Shown here: in pieces, positions 1 through 10,726 of the stretch | Layout of the letters: every line of letters begins with the position of its first letter | How positions within the stretch are numbered: position 1 is the stretch's first letter | Notes under the pieces: model-generated | What the model was told of the DNA's origin: nothing | The model's database searches: none | What the model saw: the letters and a program-made list of their open reading frames with translations, nothing else | Made by a program: the position numbers and the translations under genes | Assembly: GCA_002105175.1 (NCBI GenBank) | Contig: MCGE01000011.1 | Span: 124,001 to 188,000 of the forward strand | Reading direction: 5' to 3' | Length of the DNA: 64,000 nucleotides | From: Absidia repens | Taxonomy: Eukaryota > Mucoromycota > Mucoromycetes > Mucorales > Cunninghamellaceae

Positions 1-600
1 TAATTCTTCAGATCTCACTTCCGCCCCCATGCTTCCTTAAATAGATTCTTCCATCAAATCCATTGTTATTATGAACCTTTTAACTTTAGTTTTAGTGTGT
101 ACAAATATACTTCAATAAAATACACCTTTTTATCAACCATCTTCTGACCCATCAGAGAACGAACAATGTCTCGCTATTGTAGCTTTGTGAGTGCCTTACC
201 AAACATTTGCTTTCTCCGTTCGCTCAGTATCACTACTTTTCTCCTCAAGACTCAATGAAACTGTTCGACATTCATACATCATCTACTTTTAAACTGAAGA
301 TAGCCATATTTCTGCTGGACCAATTATATATATGAGTCTAGGTCGAGTTGTGTATGCAACCTCCGCTATATAGCTTTTTTGCACCGTATTCTAGCTTATC
401 AATGACGACTTGCTCCGTCGTCGCTCGAGCCACAGTGGCCAGTAGACAGTTCTATCATAGGTCACGTAATATAAAACGTAGTCATATTTCTGCGATACTG
501 TTCATATGTATCAATTGGCCTAAACCGTGCCGCCAGTGCAACCTCGCCTGCGAGAAATGTATACTTCGTTTGTAGAATCGGCTATCACACTATAGAAATT
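1..600 (-). repeat. Dispersed repeat copy 1 (left-truncated by the window edge)
   Basis: No gene is visible here. Read on the minus strand, this stretch aligns by eye with the distal part of the units at 15.5-15.9 kb and 48.5-48.9 kb. Shared blocks include a segment ending GGTGCAAAA (near 380-420) and one around ACATTGTTCGTT (near 160-175), followed by ATTTTATTGAAG-type sequence near 110-125. On the minus strand the block contains an AATAAA-like signal. The element continues off the left end, so its conserved core box is not seen in this copy. Confidence 0.6.
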
Positions 601-1227
601 CCTTTGACTGGACATTTGGACAAAGCAAAGCAATCCATATTAATATAGGGGAATGATTAGGTGGGTTTACAAAAGCAAAATAAAAAGTTGCTCTTGTTTT
701 CGCAGCTTGATGACATGCTTTATCAACGGAACCTTCTGTCATTTTTCCAAATAAGGAAGTACGTTTGTCTTTAAAAACTCCAGTTCTTTTTCCAACAATG
801 TACTATATATACAACCCCTGGAGAAAATATTCTACCTTAAAGATGGGATTTGCGTTATATGATACATTATCATATACTATGATACTTGATAATAATAAAA
901 CAACATCATTTGACAAGAAGGAGACAGCTGTATGAGAAAATGATATAAATAATAAGTCCAATATTTTATTGTTCAGAGATGATAAATAGATAAATAAATT
1001 AATGGCCAGAAAACGACATATAAATATATGAATAATAAAAATAATAAAATAATAATAATAAAGTAAAAAAAAAAAAAAAAGAGGAAGGGGGTAATGAAGT
1101 GCGTTTGTGTGTAATGGAATAAATGACAATATTATTGAAACAAATAACAAATAAAAAAGAAAGGATCAGGGAGAAGGTAAAACTACAGTTGAAGAAGAAA
1201 AAAATATAAAAAAAAGAGTCTAATAAA
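601..1227. other. AT-rich intergenic / 3' flank of the P5B ATPase gene
   Basis: Nothing convincingly coding is seen. The stretch is very AT-rich with A runs near 1065-1080. Open frames here are composition artefacts rich in Phe, Ile, Leu and Tyr. It probably holds the 3' UTR of the ATPase gene, which is transcribed leftward. Confidence 0.5.
965..970 (-). terminator. Candidate polyadenylation signal (AATAAA) of the P5B ATPase gene
   Basis: TTTATT on the plus strand reads AATAAA in the direction of the ATPase transcript, about 260 nt downstream of its stop codon. It is placed by motif and position only; the region is AT-rich, so chance matches are likely. Confidence 0.35.
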
Positions 1228-1345
1228 CTAAACATCAACCTTGAGACGGTCGACAGGGAATTTGCGTGCAAGCCATGCATGGACAGGTCCCAATACCACC
1301 AGCTAAAATAAAATAATTGTGAGTTAATTGAATCCTAGTAATGGT

Positions 1346-1392
<47 letters not shown>

Positions 1393-3329
1393 TACCCTTT
1401 CATAAGCCAAAGCAGTAGCCATGTTACCAAGACACAGACCCCAAAGTCGCCATCTAAATTCGGAGGGCATCACATTCATTCCCAAAGGTGTGTTGTAGTT
1501 TTCGACGTCAGTGGGTGGCACAGGGTACTCGAATTGTTCCAAGACCGATTTTGTCCCACAGTTAAATCTGAACAAGCAGCCAAAGCGATTGGGATCGGCC
1601 AACAACCAGTAAGAAACAATGGTGAAATACAAGAGCCATAAGAAGACCAAAACATAGTTGCGATAGAACGCTTGACGGAATTTGTAACCGAAGTTGAAGA
1701 CAGCAGCATTGTTGATGAATTGGAAGAGACACACAAGGGCAAGCACTTCGGCTTCATAATTATCGGCCAATAACCACCACTTGGAGATGTCCACAGCATT
1801 CGAGTCGAATTCGTTGCAACGGAACCAAGATTGTTTGAAGAGCATGTAGAAGGCACAGCACAAGTAGATCCAGTTGATACTGACAAGACCCAAACATGAC
1901 GCTAAAGTTTGAGGACCCAATAAACGAGCAGTAGGACGGATGTTTTCAAGACGGTCAGCAGCCTTGGATTGAGATAGACCCCATGTCATAAAGACAGTAA
2001 TAAACACATCAATAGCAATCCATACATTTTGTCCCATTGTCACACTGAAGTAAAAAGTAAACACCTTAAGCATCATCATGACTTGACCATACACTATAAA
2101 CCAGACAAAAAAAAGTTAGTGCCTATAAAAAAAATTGAAAGAAAGAAACCGACTTACAAATCAAATAACGGTAACCAGTAATAGAAGTAGCCAAAGCCGC
2201 ACGACCTTGGCGAAGCAATTCGACACAAGACTTGACACTACGAACACTTGTACTGAAAGGAGAAACAATGGAGGCTTCAGCATCAGACATGGCAATACCA
2301 ACGTGAGCAGCGCGGAGAGCACCACAATCATTACCACCGTCACCAGTCATGGCAGTAATACCACGTTCCATGTGCAATTGGATACATTGCACCTTACCAG
2401 TTGGAGTCATACGAGCAAACACACGGATATCCAAAAGATACTTGCGAATTAAATCATGGTCAATCAAGTAGTTGAAGGCTTTACCGGTGACCGCCAGTTC
2501 GACAGGGGTGTGCGACTTGTTCATCATGTATTGATCCACGTCCACGTCAGCAAATTTCTCAGGTTCATCCACATCGGTCCATACGACACGATCGCCGACC
2601 TTGTCATAATCAGCCAGCAAGACCTTGGAGTTGGCATTCGCCATACCACATTGACGGGCAATATACACACCAGTCAGTGCGGTGTCACCAGTAATCATGA
2701 TAGTACGCGTAGCACCACGTTTCAATTCAGCAATGTTTTCGGCAGTATCAGGTTTGAGTTGATTCTTGAAAACGATCAGACCAATAAAGTTGATTTCTTC
2801 TTCCATTTGATCACGGGTCCAGCTACGGAAACCTTCCAGGCCACCTACTTGATCCAGGTCGATTTCGCGGTGGGATAAAGCAAGCACATAACAACCATGA
2901 CGAGCTTGGTCATTGGTGATAGCATCATAGTTGGCAGGGATCGATTCGGGTAATGACAAATCCTTGATCTTTTCATAGGCACCCTTCACAAAGATGTGGA
3001 CCTTGTTGGTAGCGGAATCCAGGACAGCCACGGACATGGACATACGAGCATGCACAAATTCAAAACGTTTCAACACATGTACGGGCGATCGATCACCTCC
3101 ATTAGCACCGATAGGCGGTAACAATGTATCCACATAATCTTCGTTTTCCTTGGTGTCTTGAATTTCCCATTTGGATGCGGTATCGCCTCCATTAGCACCG
3201 GTAGGCGGTAACGATTTATCCACATAATCTTCGTTTTTCTTGGTGTTTTGAAGTTCCCATTTGGATGAGCGGAACATTTCGATATCGACAGGGTTACCTA
3301 TTTTATTGGAAGAAGAGTATGAGCGAGAT

Positions 3330-3371
<42 letters not shown>

Positions 3372-6300
3372 GGAAAACCACATACCAATAAATTGACCAT
3401 TCAGGGTAGTGACAGCATGACAAGTAGCAAGAGCAATTTGACTCAATCGAGGAATATTGTCCACATTTTCAATATGTTGATCAAATTTGGGTTCCACCTT
3501 GTTGGCACGGTTTTGGACAATATCATTGACGTTTTCCACAGGTTGACAACCATAGAATTCAAGACCTTCCTTGGTTAAAGTACCAGTCTTATCAAAGCAG
3601 AAAAGTTGGACTATGTAAATAAATAAAAAAACAAAGAAAAAAAACAGGTCAGTATACATTGATTAAATAGAAACACGATTTATATATAATTTTTACCTTT
3701 GCCAGCCATCAAAATACGAGGAAGATCCACACAAAAGATATTCAAGTCACGTAATCTACCAGCAGCCACCGATTGACCGACGACCAAGGCAGCAGGAAGG
3801 AGAGGAGACACCAATTGACAAATAGCAAACATAGCATAGAACCAAGCGCTGGTACCACTAGCATACAACCAGATAGCCAAACCCAACATGATCAAACCAC
3901 AGCACAACAGGATCAAAATGACGATCTTGATTTGTTCATCAAAGACAAAGGAAACGCGAGTAGGGAACAAGATTTTCTTGACCAATTCACCTTTATCAGT
4001 ACTGGTACCAGTATGCGTGACCAGAGCACATACAGGGGTATTCTTTTCGTTGCGTTCAGCTTGAGAAATGGTGGTACCTGAGAAGATGGTGGAGATCTTG
4101 CTAGCACCCATACGGTCATAAGGCGTATGGTCATCACGTCGTACAGGGAATTTGCGGATAGGTAAGGGTTCACCAGTCAAGGAGCTTTCATCGGCTACAA
4201 TGTTACCAGAGAGAACCACAGCGTCACAAGGGGTTGTCTTGCCTTCAGCCACTTCAAACACATCTCCAGGCACAAGGTCGGAAGTCGACATTTCTTGCCA
4301 TGACCCATCACGAAGAATGTTACAATTGTCGGTGAATTCAGCCATTTGCTTAATGCGGTGTTCAGACTTGAGTCGCACAACGACCTTGACAATAGCAGAA
4401 AGTAAAATCACAGCAGTATCCGCTACACCCACTTGCCCTATTATAAAAAATCAATATCAGTCAGGCATCATCCCATCATGTACAGCATATATCAAACTTA
4501 CAGTAAGCAAAGTAGTAGAAGAGCCATAAAGCAGTAAATTGATAGATATAAAAGAAGGAGGCAAATTCGCGAAGGAAGGCAAAGAAGAGGTTGGGAACAT
4601 AGACTTCGATAAAGTTGGGACCAACCAATTCTTCACGCTTAGCAGCTTCATCGACGGTCAAACCATTCATCAATTGAGAGAGTTCACTGTTTGTTTCACC
4701 CAAGTGGAAGTCATGAGGAGTAAAAAGTTGAGATTCAGGGTGATACACAAAGCGAGTACATTGATAGTTGAAGTATTTGGTGCCAGATCGTGTTTTTTGC
4801 AAAGCCGATGTCGTGACCACTACGTCCAAGCCAAAGAGATGTTTTCCTTTTGCTTCCATCCAACGTACGGCATCCGTAAGTTTGTCTTCATCTTCCAATA
4901 AAATGATGGCTGTGTGTGAGAATGTAAGAGAATATGTGAGATAAGTTGCCAAAAGCAGAATTAAAAGAGAGTAAGAAGAAACAAGGAAAAAAATGGATTA
5001 GTGCATGTACAACATAATCATAGCCTCCCTTTTTTTCGAGTTATATATAAAATTGCCTGTTTTACACCCCGACACAGCCCCGATTCCTCTTAACGTACCT
5101 GGTTCAGATTTTTCTACTTGAACATATTGACCTTCAGCATAAGTGCACTGGATACGATAAAAGTTCATGATACGAGTCTTGAAGATGGCCAAACAGGCAA
5201 ACCAGATAAAGAAGACATACCATTGGCCAATAAATGTAGATCCTTGCACCAAAGCATCACCACGGAACCACAAGTAGTTTTGGTAGTAGTCGTAAACAAT
5301 CATGATCATATAGGCAATCATACCCAAGGTTTGCAAAATATAGCATACAAAGAAGAACATACCCAGAATATCACGTTTGTAGGCCTTGATAATCATTTCT
5401 TCTTCAGGCTCAATAGACGTGACATCTTCATTCAAGTCGGTCTATGAGAGGCGTTATAGAAAAAAAAAAAAAAAAGGTTAGTTATTTTTTCAAAATCCGA
5501 TATATATCCTGTCAAACAAAGGACTAAACAGGATTTATTGGTTATCTGTACGATTTTTGTTGTACGTACTTTAGCACCTTTTCCTTGTTTTTCGCCATCT
5601 TCCTTTTCGTCGGTTTGATATGGGCTGATATTTGATTCTTGAGCTTTTTCGTATTGAGCTTTGATCACCTGTATTTTTTTATTTTTTTGATTTTCAAAAA
5701 AAAAAAAAGGATCAGCGTCGTCATTTTTTTCTCCTTTTCCTGTGTCTAGTTTATATACATACCTTTTCCCGGGTGGTTTTATAAGCCAACCAGATCAACA
5801 AAAAGGCCACGAGTGAACCATAATACACCCACATAGCCAAAAAGACAGGTTCATGGAAATTCAACGTACCGTAATCAGGAGTAGGACATTCACCCCACAT
5901 AATACCGGTAGGATTGGTGTTATCCCAATCAGGCAAGCTTTGAATGTTGAGGGCTTGACCACAGACTGCAACGGCTTGTTTGGTTTTGTTGGTGGCGATA
6001 AAGTTGGGGATATTTTGGAATTGTGGGCTACAGCTATACATATCGCTAGTAAGACCGGGTCTACCAGGACAAGCACATTCTGATACCAAGTCAGAAGCAC
6101 AGCTCTCACGACATTTACCATCAACACAAAAAGTTTGACCAGCAGGACAATTTGGACGGATGGCTTGCGGGCATTGATTGATGTCTCGAACACAGATTTT
6201 TGGGCATGGATAAGAGTAATATGTTGGTAAATCACATTGCGTTCCATCTACCTTGAAGCCATTTACTGTGTATAATAGAAAGATACAAAAAGAGCATGAT

Positions 6301-6442
6301 TAATAAAAAAAAAAAGGAAAAAACAGGAGGTCAATGCTTAAAAAATGAGAGCGGGTAGTGGCAGTTTACCTGTATTCCAGGCAGGAGTAGCTGTTACAAT
6401 CGGTAGTAATGCCACAGAGAACAGCGCATAAAGTGAGCGCAT
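1228..6442 (-). CDS. P5B-type cation-transporting ATPase (ATP13A2/Ypk9-like) with signal peptide and Cys-rich head
   Basis: A P-type ATPase of subfamily P5B. Known members sit in endo-lysosomal or vacuolar membranes, and ATP13A2 exports polyamines. Ten exons can be traced: 6370-6442, 5763-6265, 5570-5668, 5099-5441, 4502-4909, 3697-4437, 3386-3610, 2158-3297, 1396-2093 and 1228-1302. Visible catalytic parts are the actuator LTGEP, the phosphorylation site DKTGTLT, the hinge MITGDTALTG and GDGGNDCGALRAAH, whose CGAL(R/K)AAH form is typical of P5. Six C-terminal membrane segments lie in the last exons. Three oddities: exon 1 encodes a signal peptide (MRSLYALFSVALLPIVTA); exon 2 encodes a luminal domain with about 16 cysteines followed by an extra membrane helix (about 5780-5840); and the M4 motif reads SPLLP where P5B normally has PPALP. 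The nucleotide-binding domain also carries a 30-residue tandem duplication. The family call is secure, the substrate unknown. Confidence 0.93.
3097..3276 (-). repeat. 90-bp in-frame tandem duplication inside the P5B ATPase N-domain
   Basis: Two adjacent 90-bp units, starting near 3097 and 3187 on the plus strand, are about 90% identical by eye. Each encodes 30 residues containing SKWE(L/I)Q(N/D)TK, NEDYVD and LPP(T/I)GANGGD. They lie between the MF(R)SS(K)W segment and VLKRFEF, two family landmarks normally separated by a single short linker. The frame is kept. Confidence 0.9.
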
Positions 6443-7215
6443 TTTCGATATTCTCTGGAAAGTAAAAGTGAAGAAGAAAGAAAAAGAACAAAAAAAAAAA
6501 TAGAAATTACCTCATCATTTTATTTATGAGTACCATAAAAAAAAAATAATTCGGCGATTCAACCCTTTTAGAGATAGTTGTGTGACCCTGTTAATCGGAA
6601 CATGAATGCTTCTTTTTTTTTGCCAGAAATAATCTGGAGTATTTAGATGATAGACCCGACAGAAGACAAATCAATAAAAAAAGAAAGATCGATCCCAAAA
6701 CAGCAAAAGTATGAGTCGATTAGACCAAAAAAGATTCCTTTCTTATTGATTTTTTTTATAACTATAACTGATAAATTTGAATGAAACGAAAAAAGAATAG
6801 AGTGATCCGAAATAACCGACATGTCTTCGATTTTCCGGGGAAGCAAGCACAAAGCAAGATGTGTGTTTACAAAGAGGCCTCTTGCAGAAAAAAAAGAGGC
6901 TCGTTTAAACTCAGGATATCACGCCGGAGGTACAAAACATACGTCATTTACAGGTACCCCTTCTCAACTTTTTTTTTTTTTCGACGAATAGATTTTTTTT
7001 TTGTTCAACCTATTCTATTATTGCACATTACTTTTCTTTTTTAACATCACGATCACCTTGCACAGAAAATGTTAAGATCCTATGTAAAAAAAAAAATCCA
7101 GAAACATGGTCAAAGAGAAAATTTTAATAGACAAGATCAATAGAACATGGGACTTTTTTTTTGAAGATGAACACAATGGGCCAGGCAGAACCAGAACCAG
7201 AACAGAAAAAAAAAT

Positions 7216-7310
7216 TCAATTGTAGATTTTGACCTCGAGATGATTGAAACCCAGCGGATTCTGACCGCTAATATTCTTGATTTGGATGGCATGTCCTTTG
7301 TGTGAAATCA
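7216..7310 (-). pseudogene. Possible terminal exon or gene remnant, family unknown
   Basis: On the minus strand a higher-GC patch translates as HAIQIKNISGQNPLG then FNHLEVKIYN and a stop at 7216-7218. It is preceded by a possible acceptor (CACAAAG) near 7307. The residue mix looks like a beta-strand protein end rather than AT-rich noise. I could not connect it to an upstream exon or recognise a family. It may be the last exon of an undetected gene, a relic, or chance. Confidence 0.25.
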
Positions 7311-7461
7311 GTCATTCTAATATTTCCTTTTCCTTTTTTATAATTCTCTATTTTGCTAGTAGTTGGACCTGGGATTTCCTTCTACAAGTGATGATTATTT
7401 TTTCTTTAAAAAATATACATGTATACATGTATAGTACTTTAAGCGAGAGAAGAGCCTCCTC

Positions 7462-7854
7462 TTAAATAAAAAATATAACTGTCTGTTTCAGTGAGAAGAA
7501 TATCTTATTGTAATTCCAAATATATTTCTTGGGAACACCGCCAATCATCCATCCGGCTTTTCTTTTTCTGTTGTCCGCCCGAATCGCCGGCCTTTTAAAA
7601 GTTTCATTTTCATTGGATGAATAAGCTTCCCAGGCATGAACTTTAAAATGTTGTCTCAGTGGTACCAACAAAAAAAAGAAATAAGAAAACACAATGATAA
7701 TGACGATGTATTGAGTCAAAATACACAACCACCCACATACATCCTTATACCATAACATTGTCACATTTTCATTTCCATTTTTTGCTTTATGTGGCTGGCA
7801 AAACCAAATCGTAAAAGGACACGTGAGAACAGTAGAAAAAGTGGGATCATTCAA
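7462..7854 (-). CDS. Hypothetical ORF, weakly supported
   Basis: A 130-codon open frame whose ends look coding-like: an N-terminal part near NDPTFSTVLTCPF and a basic C-terminal part near RADNRKRKAGWMIGGVPKKY. The middle is a hydrophobic AT-rich stretch that could be an intron, since GTATGT lies near 7733 and an AG near 7640. A two-exon reading would fuse the two parts, but I cannot prove it. Product unknown. Confidence 0.2.
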   Translation of the reverse strand: MNDPTFSTVLTCPFTIWFCQPHKAKNGNENVTMLWYKDVCGWLCILTQYIVIIIVFSYFFFLLVPLRQHFKVHAWEAYSSNENETFKRPAIRADNRKRKAGWMIGGVPKKYIWNYNKIFFSLKQTVIFFI

Positions 7855-8279
7855 ACTGACATATATATATGTCTTACATTATAAAGAGTGAGTGATACAA
7901 TCGTAATCTATATAAAAAAAATAAAAAAGACAAATAGGTGAGGGCACATGCTCTTCTTAACCCAATCAATATCAAAGTTCCGCTAGCTCAGCTAATGTTG
8001 CTCAGCTAATCAACTCCTCTCTTATTGTTCAAAGAAAAAGGGCTGGAGGTCATAATGTACTAATCCAAAAACGATCATCGTCATCGGACTTGATAATTTT
8101 AAAAAGGTGTGTGTACCTCGATCTGAGGTCCTTTTTTGCTTGTTGAAGCTAATTTACCAATAGAAACCTCATCGGTATTTGAATGTGTTCGGATGTTGTA
8201 GTTTGTCAAAATCTAACGCAAAAACAGTTACAATCCTTGGGATGATCGACTCTCATCCCACTGTATATCATTCTCAATA

Positions 8280-8325
<46 letters not shown>

Positions 8326-8434
8326 GTATATCATTCTCGGCAGGTTATTTGACGCACATACACACATACACACATATAAAACATATAAAACATCTTTTTT
8401 TTTGAATATATGTATATAAATAATGGCAAATATC

Positions 8435-8440
8435 TTTATT
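8435..8440 (-). terminator. Candidate polyadenylation signal of the AIM18-like gene
   Basis: TTTATT on the plus strand gives AATAAA about 85 nt downstream of the AIM18-like stop codon, with a second AATAAAA-like match close by (near 8445-8455). Spacing is right for a fungal 3' end. Confidence 0.45.
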
Positions 8441-8522
8441 GATTCAATAAAATAGATACAAAACAAGTGCGAAAAGGGAAAGTGAAGACTGAAATCTAAT
8501 AAAGTAAAAACGCATCTAGGAA

Positions 8523-9806
8523 CTAAGCTGCCTTGGTCGGAGCATTCATCAAGTTATCAAAACCAGTGGCGATATTTTGGAGAGCATCTTCACTGGCGGG
8601 AGTATCAGGGGTCAAGTAAGTCATAATAAAATTGATCGCCAGCCATTTGTTGTCCACTGTGCCCATATCTTTGCCCTATTTTTAAATGAAAAATATAAGC
8701 CCACATTTTTTACCCCTCCCTTGATGACCAATGACTTACTTCGTATTCCATCTTGAATTCGCCTTTTCTTGTCTTGGTAAACACAAATTCAGTATCTTTT
8801 TTCACCTTGGCATTGACGAATTTGGTTTTAAAGTCACGAATGGCATCCATGATTTCCTTTTCTTCGTCTTCCGTCATTGTTTTCGATTGGGCTCGCATAC
8901 GTTGAAGTAATGATCGTGTGAAGCCGTCACGAAGATGTTGTGTGTTTGTGTTTCGTACAGGCACTATCAAAAAAATAGAATTAGACAAAGTTTAAAAAAA
9001 AAAATTCAAGGAGTTCGTTTAATTAAATATAAAACTTACCTATACGAATAGATACATCCACTGGTTGGTCCAATAAACTGAGTGCCAGCTCTTCTTGTTC
9101 CAAAAATTGAGCCTTGTCAAAATGCTAATAAGCAAAATACATTTGTAAAAATGAGTCCAGTCCCTGTATCGCGTCCATGACTATCATTTTCATCTCTGAA
9201 TCTCTCTATTTACCTTCCATTTGGAATTTGTTTGAAGTTCACCAATATCTTCACTTCGCATATACAAGCCCAACACATACACGTTGATATTCAAAAAACT
9301 GACTTGACGAACACCCAAGCCAACCAATCGTTTCCAGTCCGCGTTCGTATTGAGATACATTGGGAAAAGAATGTGAGTGCTTGGATCTAGAACGGAGGGC
9401 ATATCATAATTAGTAACAGCACTTGTGTAGTTCCGTTTTTTCTCTCCTTACCTTCGACAGCGCCAGCATAGACAGGGGTTTGGGCTTCAGAATAAACAGT
9501 GGTACTCATCCAAGTAAAATAAGACACAGCAGTAGCCATACCAGCAACTGAGGTCCAAGTCAGTGTAGGGTTCCAAGAGTGCTGGCCTTGTTGTTGCCGA
9601 CTGGCCGTCTAATAATACCCATCCCCAAAAAAAGATCGTGTTGGTAATGTATCCTTACAATATAGATCACTGTTGTTTTTGTTGAAAAATAAAATAAAAA
9701 AACAAATACTTACTTTAATAGTAGAAGCAGTGGTCGATGCAAACCTACGAGAATTCAATTGCCATTGATGGCAAAGTTGCTTGGCTAATGGTCGTGTACG
9801 ATACAT
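8523..9806 (-). CDS. Mitochondrial chalcone-isomerase-like protein (AIM18/AIM46 family)
   Basis: Six exons (9714-9806, 9452-9608, 9214-9386, 9040-9124, 8740-8963, 8523-8675) add up to exactly 295 codons, giving 294 residues. The start, MYRTRPLAKQLCHQWQLNSR, is Arg-rich, lacks acidic residues and looks like a mitochondrial presequence. A membrane-like segment follows around TSVAGMATAVSYFTW. The core matches the fungal chalcone-isomerase-like domain: a VGLGVRQVSFLNINVYVLGL segment, LLDQPVDVSIRI and a C-terminal FIMTYLTPDTPASEDALQN. In yeast, Aim18 and Aim46 are inner-membrane proteins with this fold; fold members bind fatty acid or heme, and no isomerase activity is established for them. The family call is fairly firm, the biochemical role unknown. 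Confidence 0.82.
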
Positions 9807-10333
9807 GGGTTGTTTTGTTTGAGAAAAAAAAAAATAATGAAGAGAGAAATAAAATGCAATTTAATTGCCGACGCCGCGCCCTTATCTTTTTTCCCTGGTG
9901 GTTGGTCCCTTCTTTCTTGCTCCTCTTTTTCTTTTCTTTTTTTCCCTCTATCATTTCATTTTTACAATAAAATATCATTAATAAATTAATTTATTTTAGA
10001 AATAACAATTGAATCCGGGCTATGGTCTGTGTTGGATACTTAATCGTTTCCAAGGTAACACGAACATGGTCTTCAACGGGAAAAGACGACAAGGGTGTCA
10101 CGCTCTGCATTATTTTAAAGGCCTGGTGTCGTTCTTTCAACCTCCCACCAAATATATCTCTCTCAATACGTTTTAAATGATAATGCGCATTTTTATAGTT
10201 TATTTTTATTTGGTTTGAATAAATATTAGATTTGTTTATACATATACTGTGTAGGGATAGTGTTTACTCTTTATTACTCTGTGTGGTATAAGGGTCGAAT
10301 TGTTACTGTTGACGGTGTGAGCTAGTGATGATA
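9807..10333. other. Intergenic region with one coding-like small ORF
   Basis: Contains pyrimidine-rich runs at 9890-9960 (probable 5' flank of the AIM18-like gene) and the small ORF at 9991-10110. No other structure is recognised. Confidence 0.4.
9991..10110 (-). CDS. Small ORF or orphan exon (39 codons), unknown product
   Basis: On the minus strand an ATG at 10108-10110 opens a frame ending with TAA at 9991-9993. It translates as MQSVTPLSSFPVEDHV then RVTLETIKYPTQTIARIQLL. The same frame stays open upstream to about 10195 (IERDIFGGRLKERHQAFKI). The patch has higher GC and balanced amino-acid use against very AT-rich flanks, which is typical of real exons here. No family recognised. It may be a short protein, the last exon of a gene whose other exons I missed, or a decayed gene. 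Confidence 0.35.
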   Translation of the reverse strand: MQSVTPLSSFPVEDHVRVTLETIKYPTQTIARIQLLFLK

Positions 10334-10726
10334 TTATGTTTGTACTGATCTTTGTCTTTTTTGTAAAAGAACACTTTGTTTGACTTGATCCAAAGTCATT
10401 TCTTCGTCATCGTCAGTGACAGTGGTAGATGCATGATAGGATGGAGGTGATGGATAATCAGGTGGTTTCTCGACATCCAATGGTGGAGACGGTGTTTGAA
10501 AAATGCGATCTTGGTAAGAGGCGATGTAAGACGGTGGAGGTGTATGATGACACGCATTAGTAGTAGACGGACAAGCTATTTCTTCATCCTCCTCCGCCCC
10601 CTCTTCTCCTTTATACCACCTTGATGTTAAATATCGGACATAAATATATAAAGCAAGCGATAAAAATACAGGCAGCAGAAGAATCAACCATAAAACAGTG
10701 GTTTCGGGATCGGTAAAGATATTCAT
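10334..10726 (-). CDS. Small single-pass membrane protein with three PPxY motifs
   Basis: An intronless 130-residue ORF. Residues about 10-32 (TTVLWLILLLPVFLSLALYI) form one membrane helix, followed by a basic stop-transfer patch (VRYLTSRWYK) and an acidic stretch. The cytosolic tail holds PPSY, PPDY and PPSY within about 40 residues. PPxY motifs bind WW domains of Rsp5/NEDD4-type ubiquitin ligases. Short fungal membrane proteins of this layout (yeast Rcr1/Rcr2 type) act as ligase adaptors for transporter turnover. I infer an adaptor-like role; direct homology to Rcr proteins is not established. The N-terminus is probably luminal or extracellular. Confidence 0.72.
   Translation of the reverse strand: MNIFTDPETTVLWLILLLPVFLSLALYIYVRYLTSRWYKGEEGAEEDEEIACPSTTNACHHTPPPSYIASYQDRIFQTPSPPLDVEKPPDYPSPPSYHASTTVTDDDEEMTLDQVKQSVLLQKRQRSVQT

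Larger units (their letters stand above)
6443..8430. other. Intergenic region with coding-like fragments of unclear status
   Basis: No full gene could be assembled. It holds homopolymer runs, including an A run of about 42 nt at 8281-8322, and (CA)/(TA)-rich DNA near 8350-8420. Two patches look more like protein-coding sequence than their surroundings, both on the minus strand: 7216-7310 and about 7480-7860. They are listed separately. Confidence 0.45.

Noticed and set aside
999..1280. 93- and 115-codon minus ORFs near the start
   Set aside because: AT-rich composition yields Phe/Leu/Ile/Tyr strings; the true last ATPase exon (1228-1302) is in another frame.
2456..2878. 140-codon plus-strand ORF
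   Set aside because: Shadow of the ATPase exon on the other strand; the minus frame carries P-type ATPase motifs, the plus frame none.
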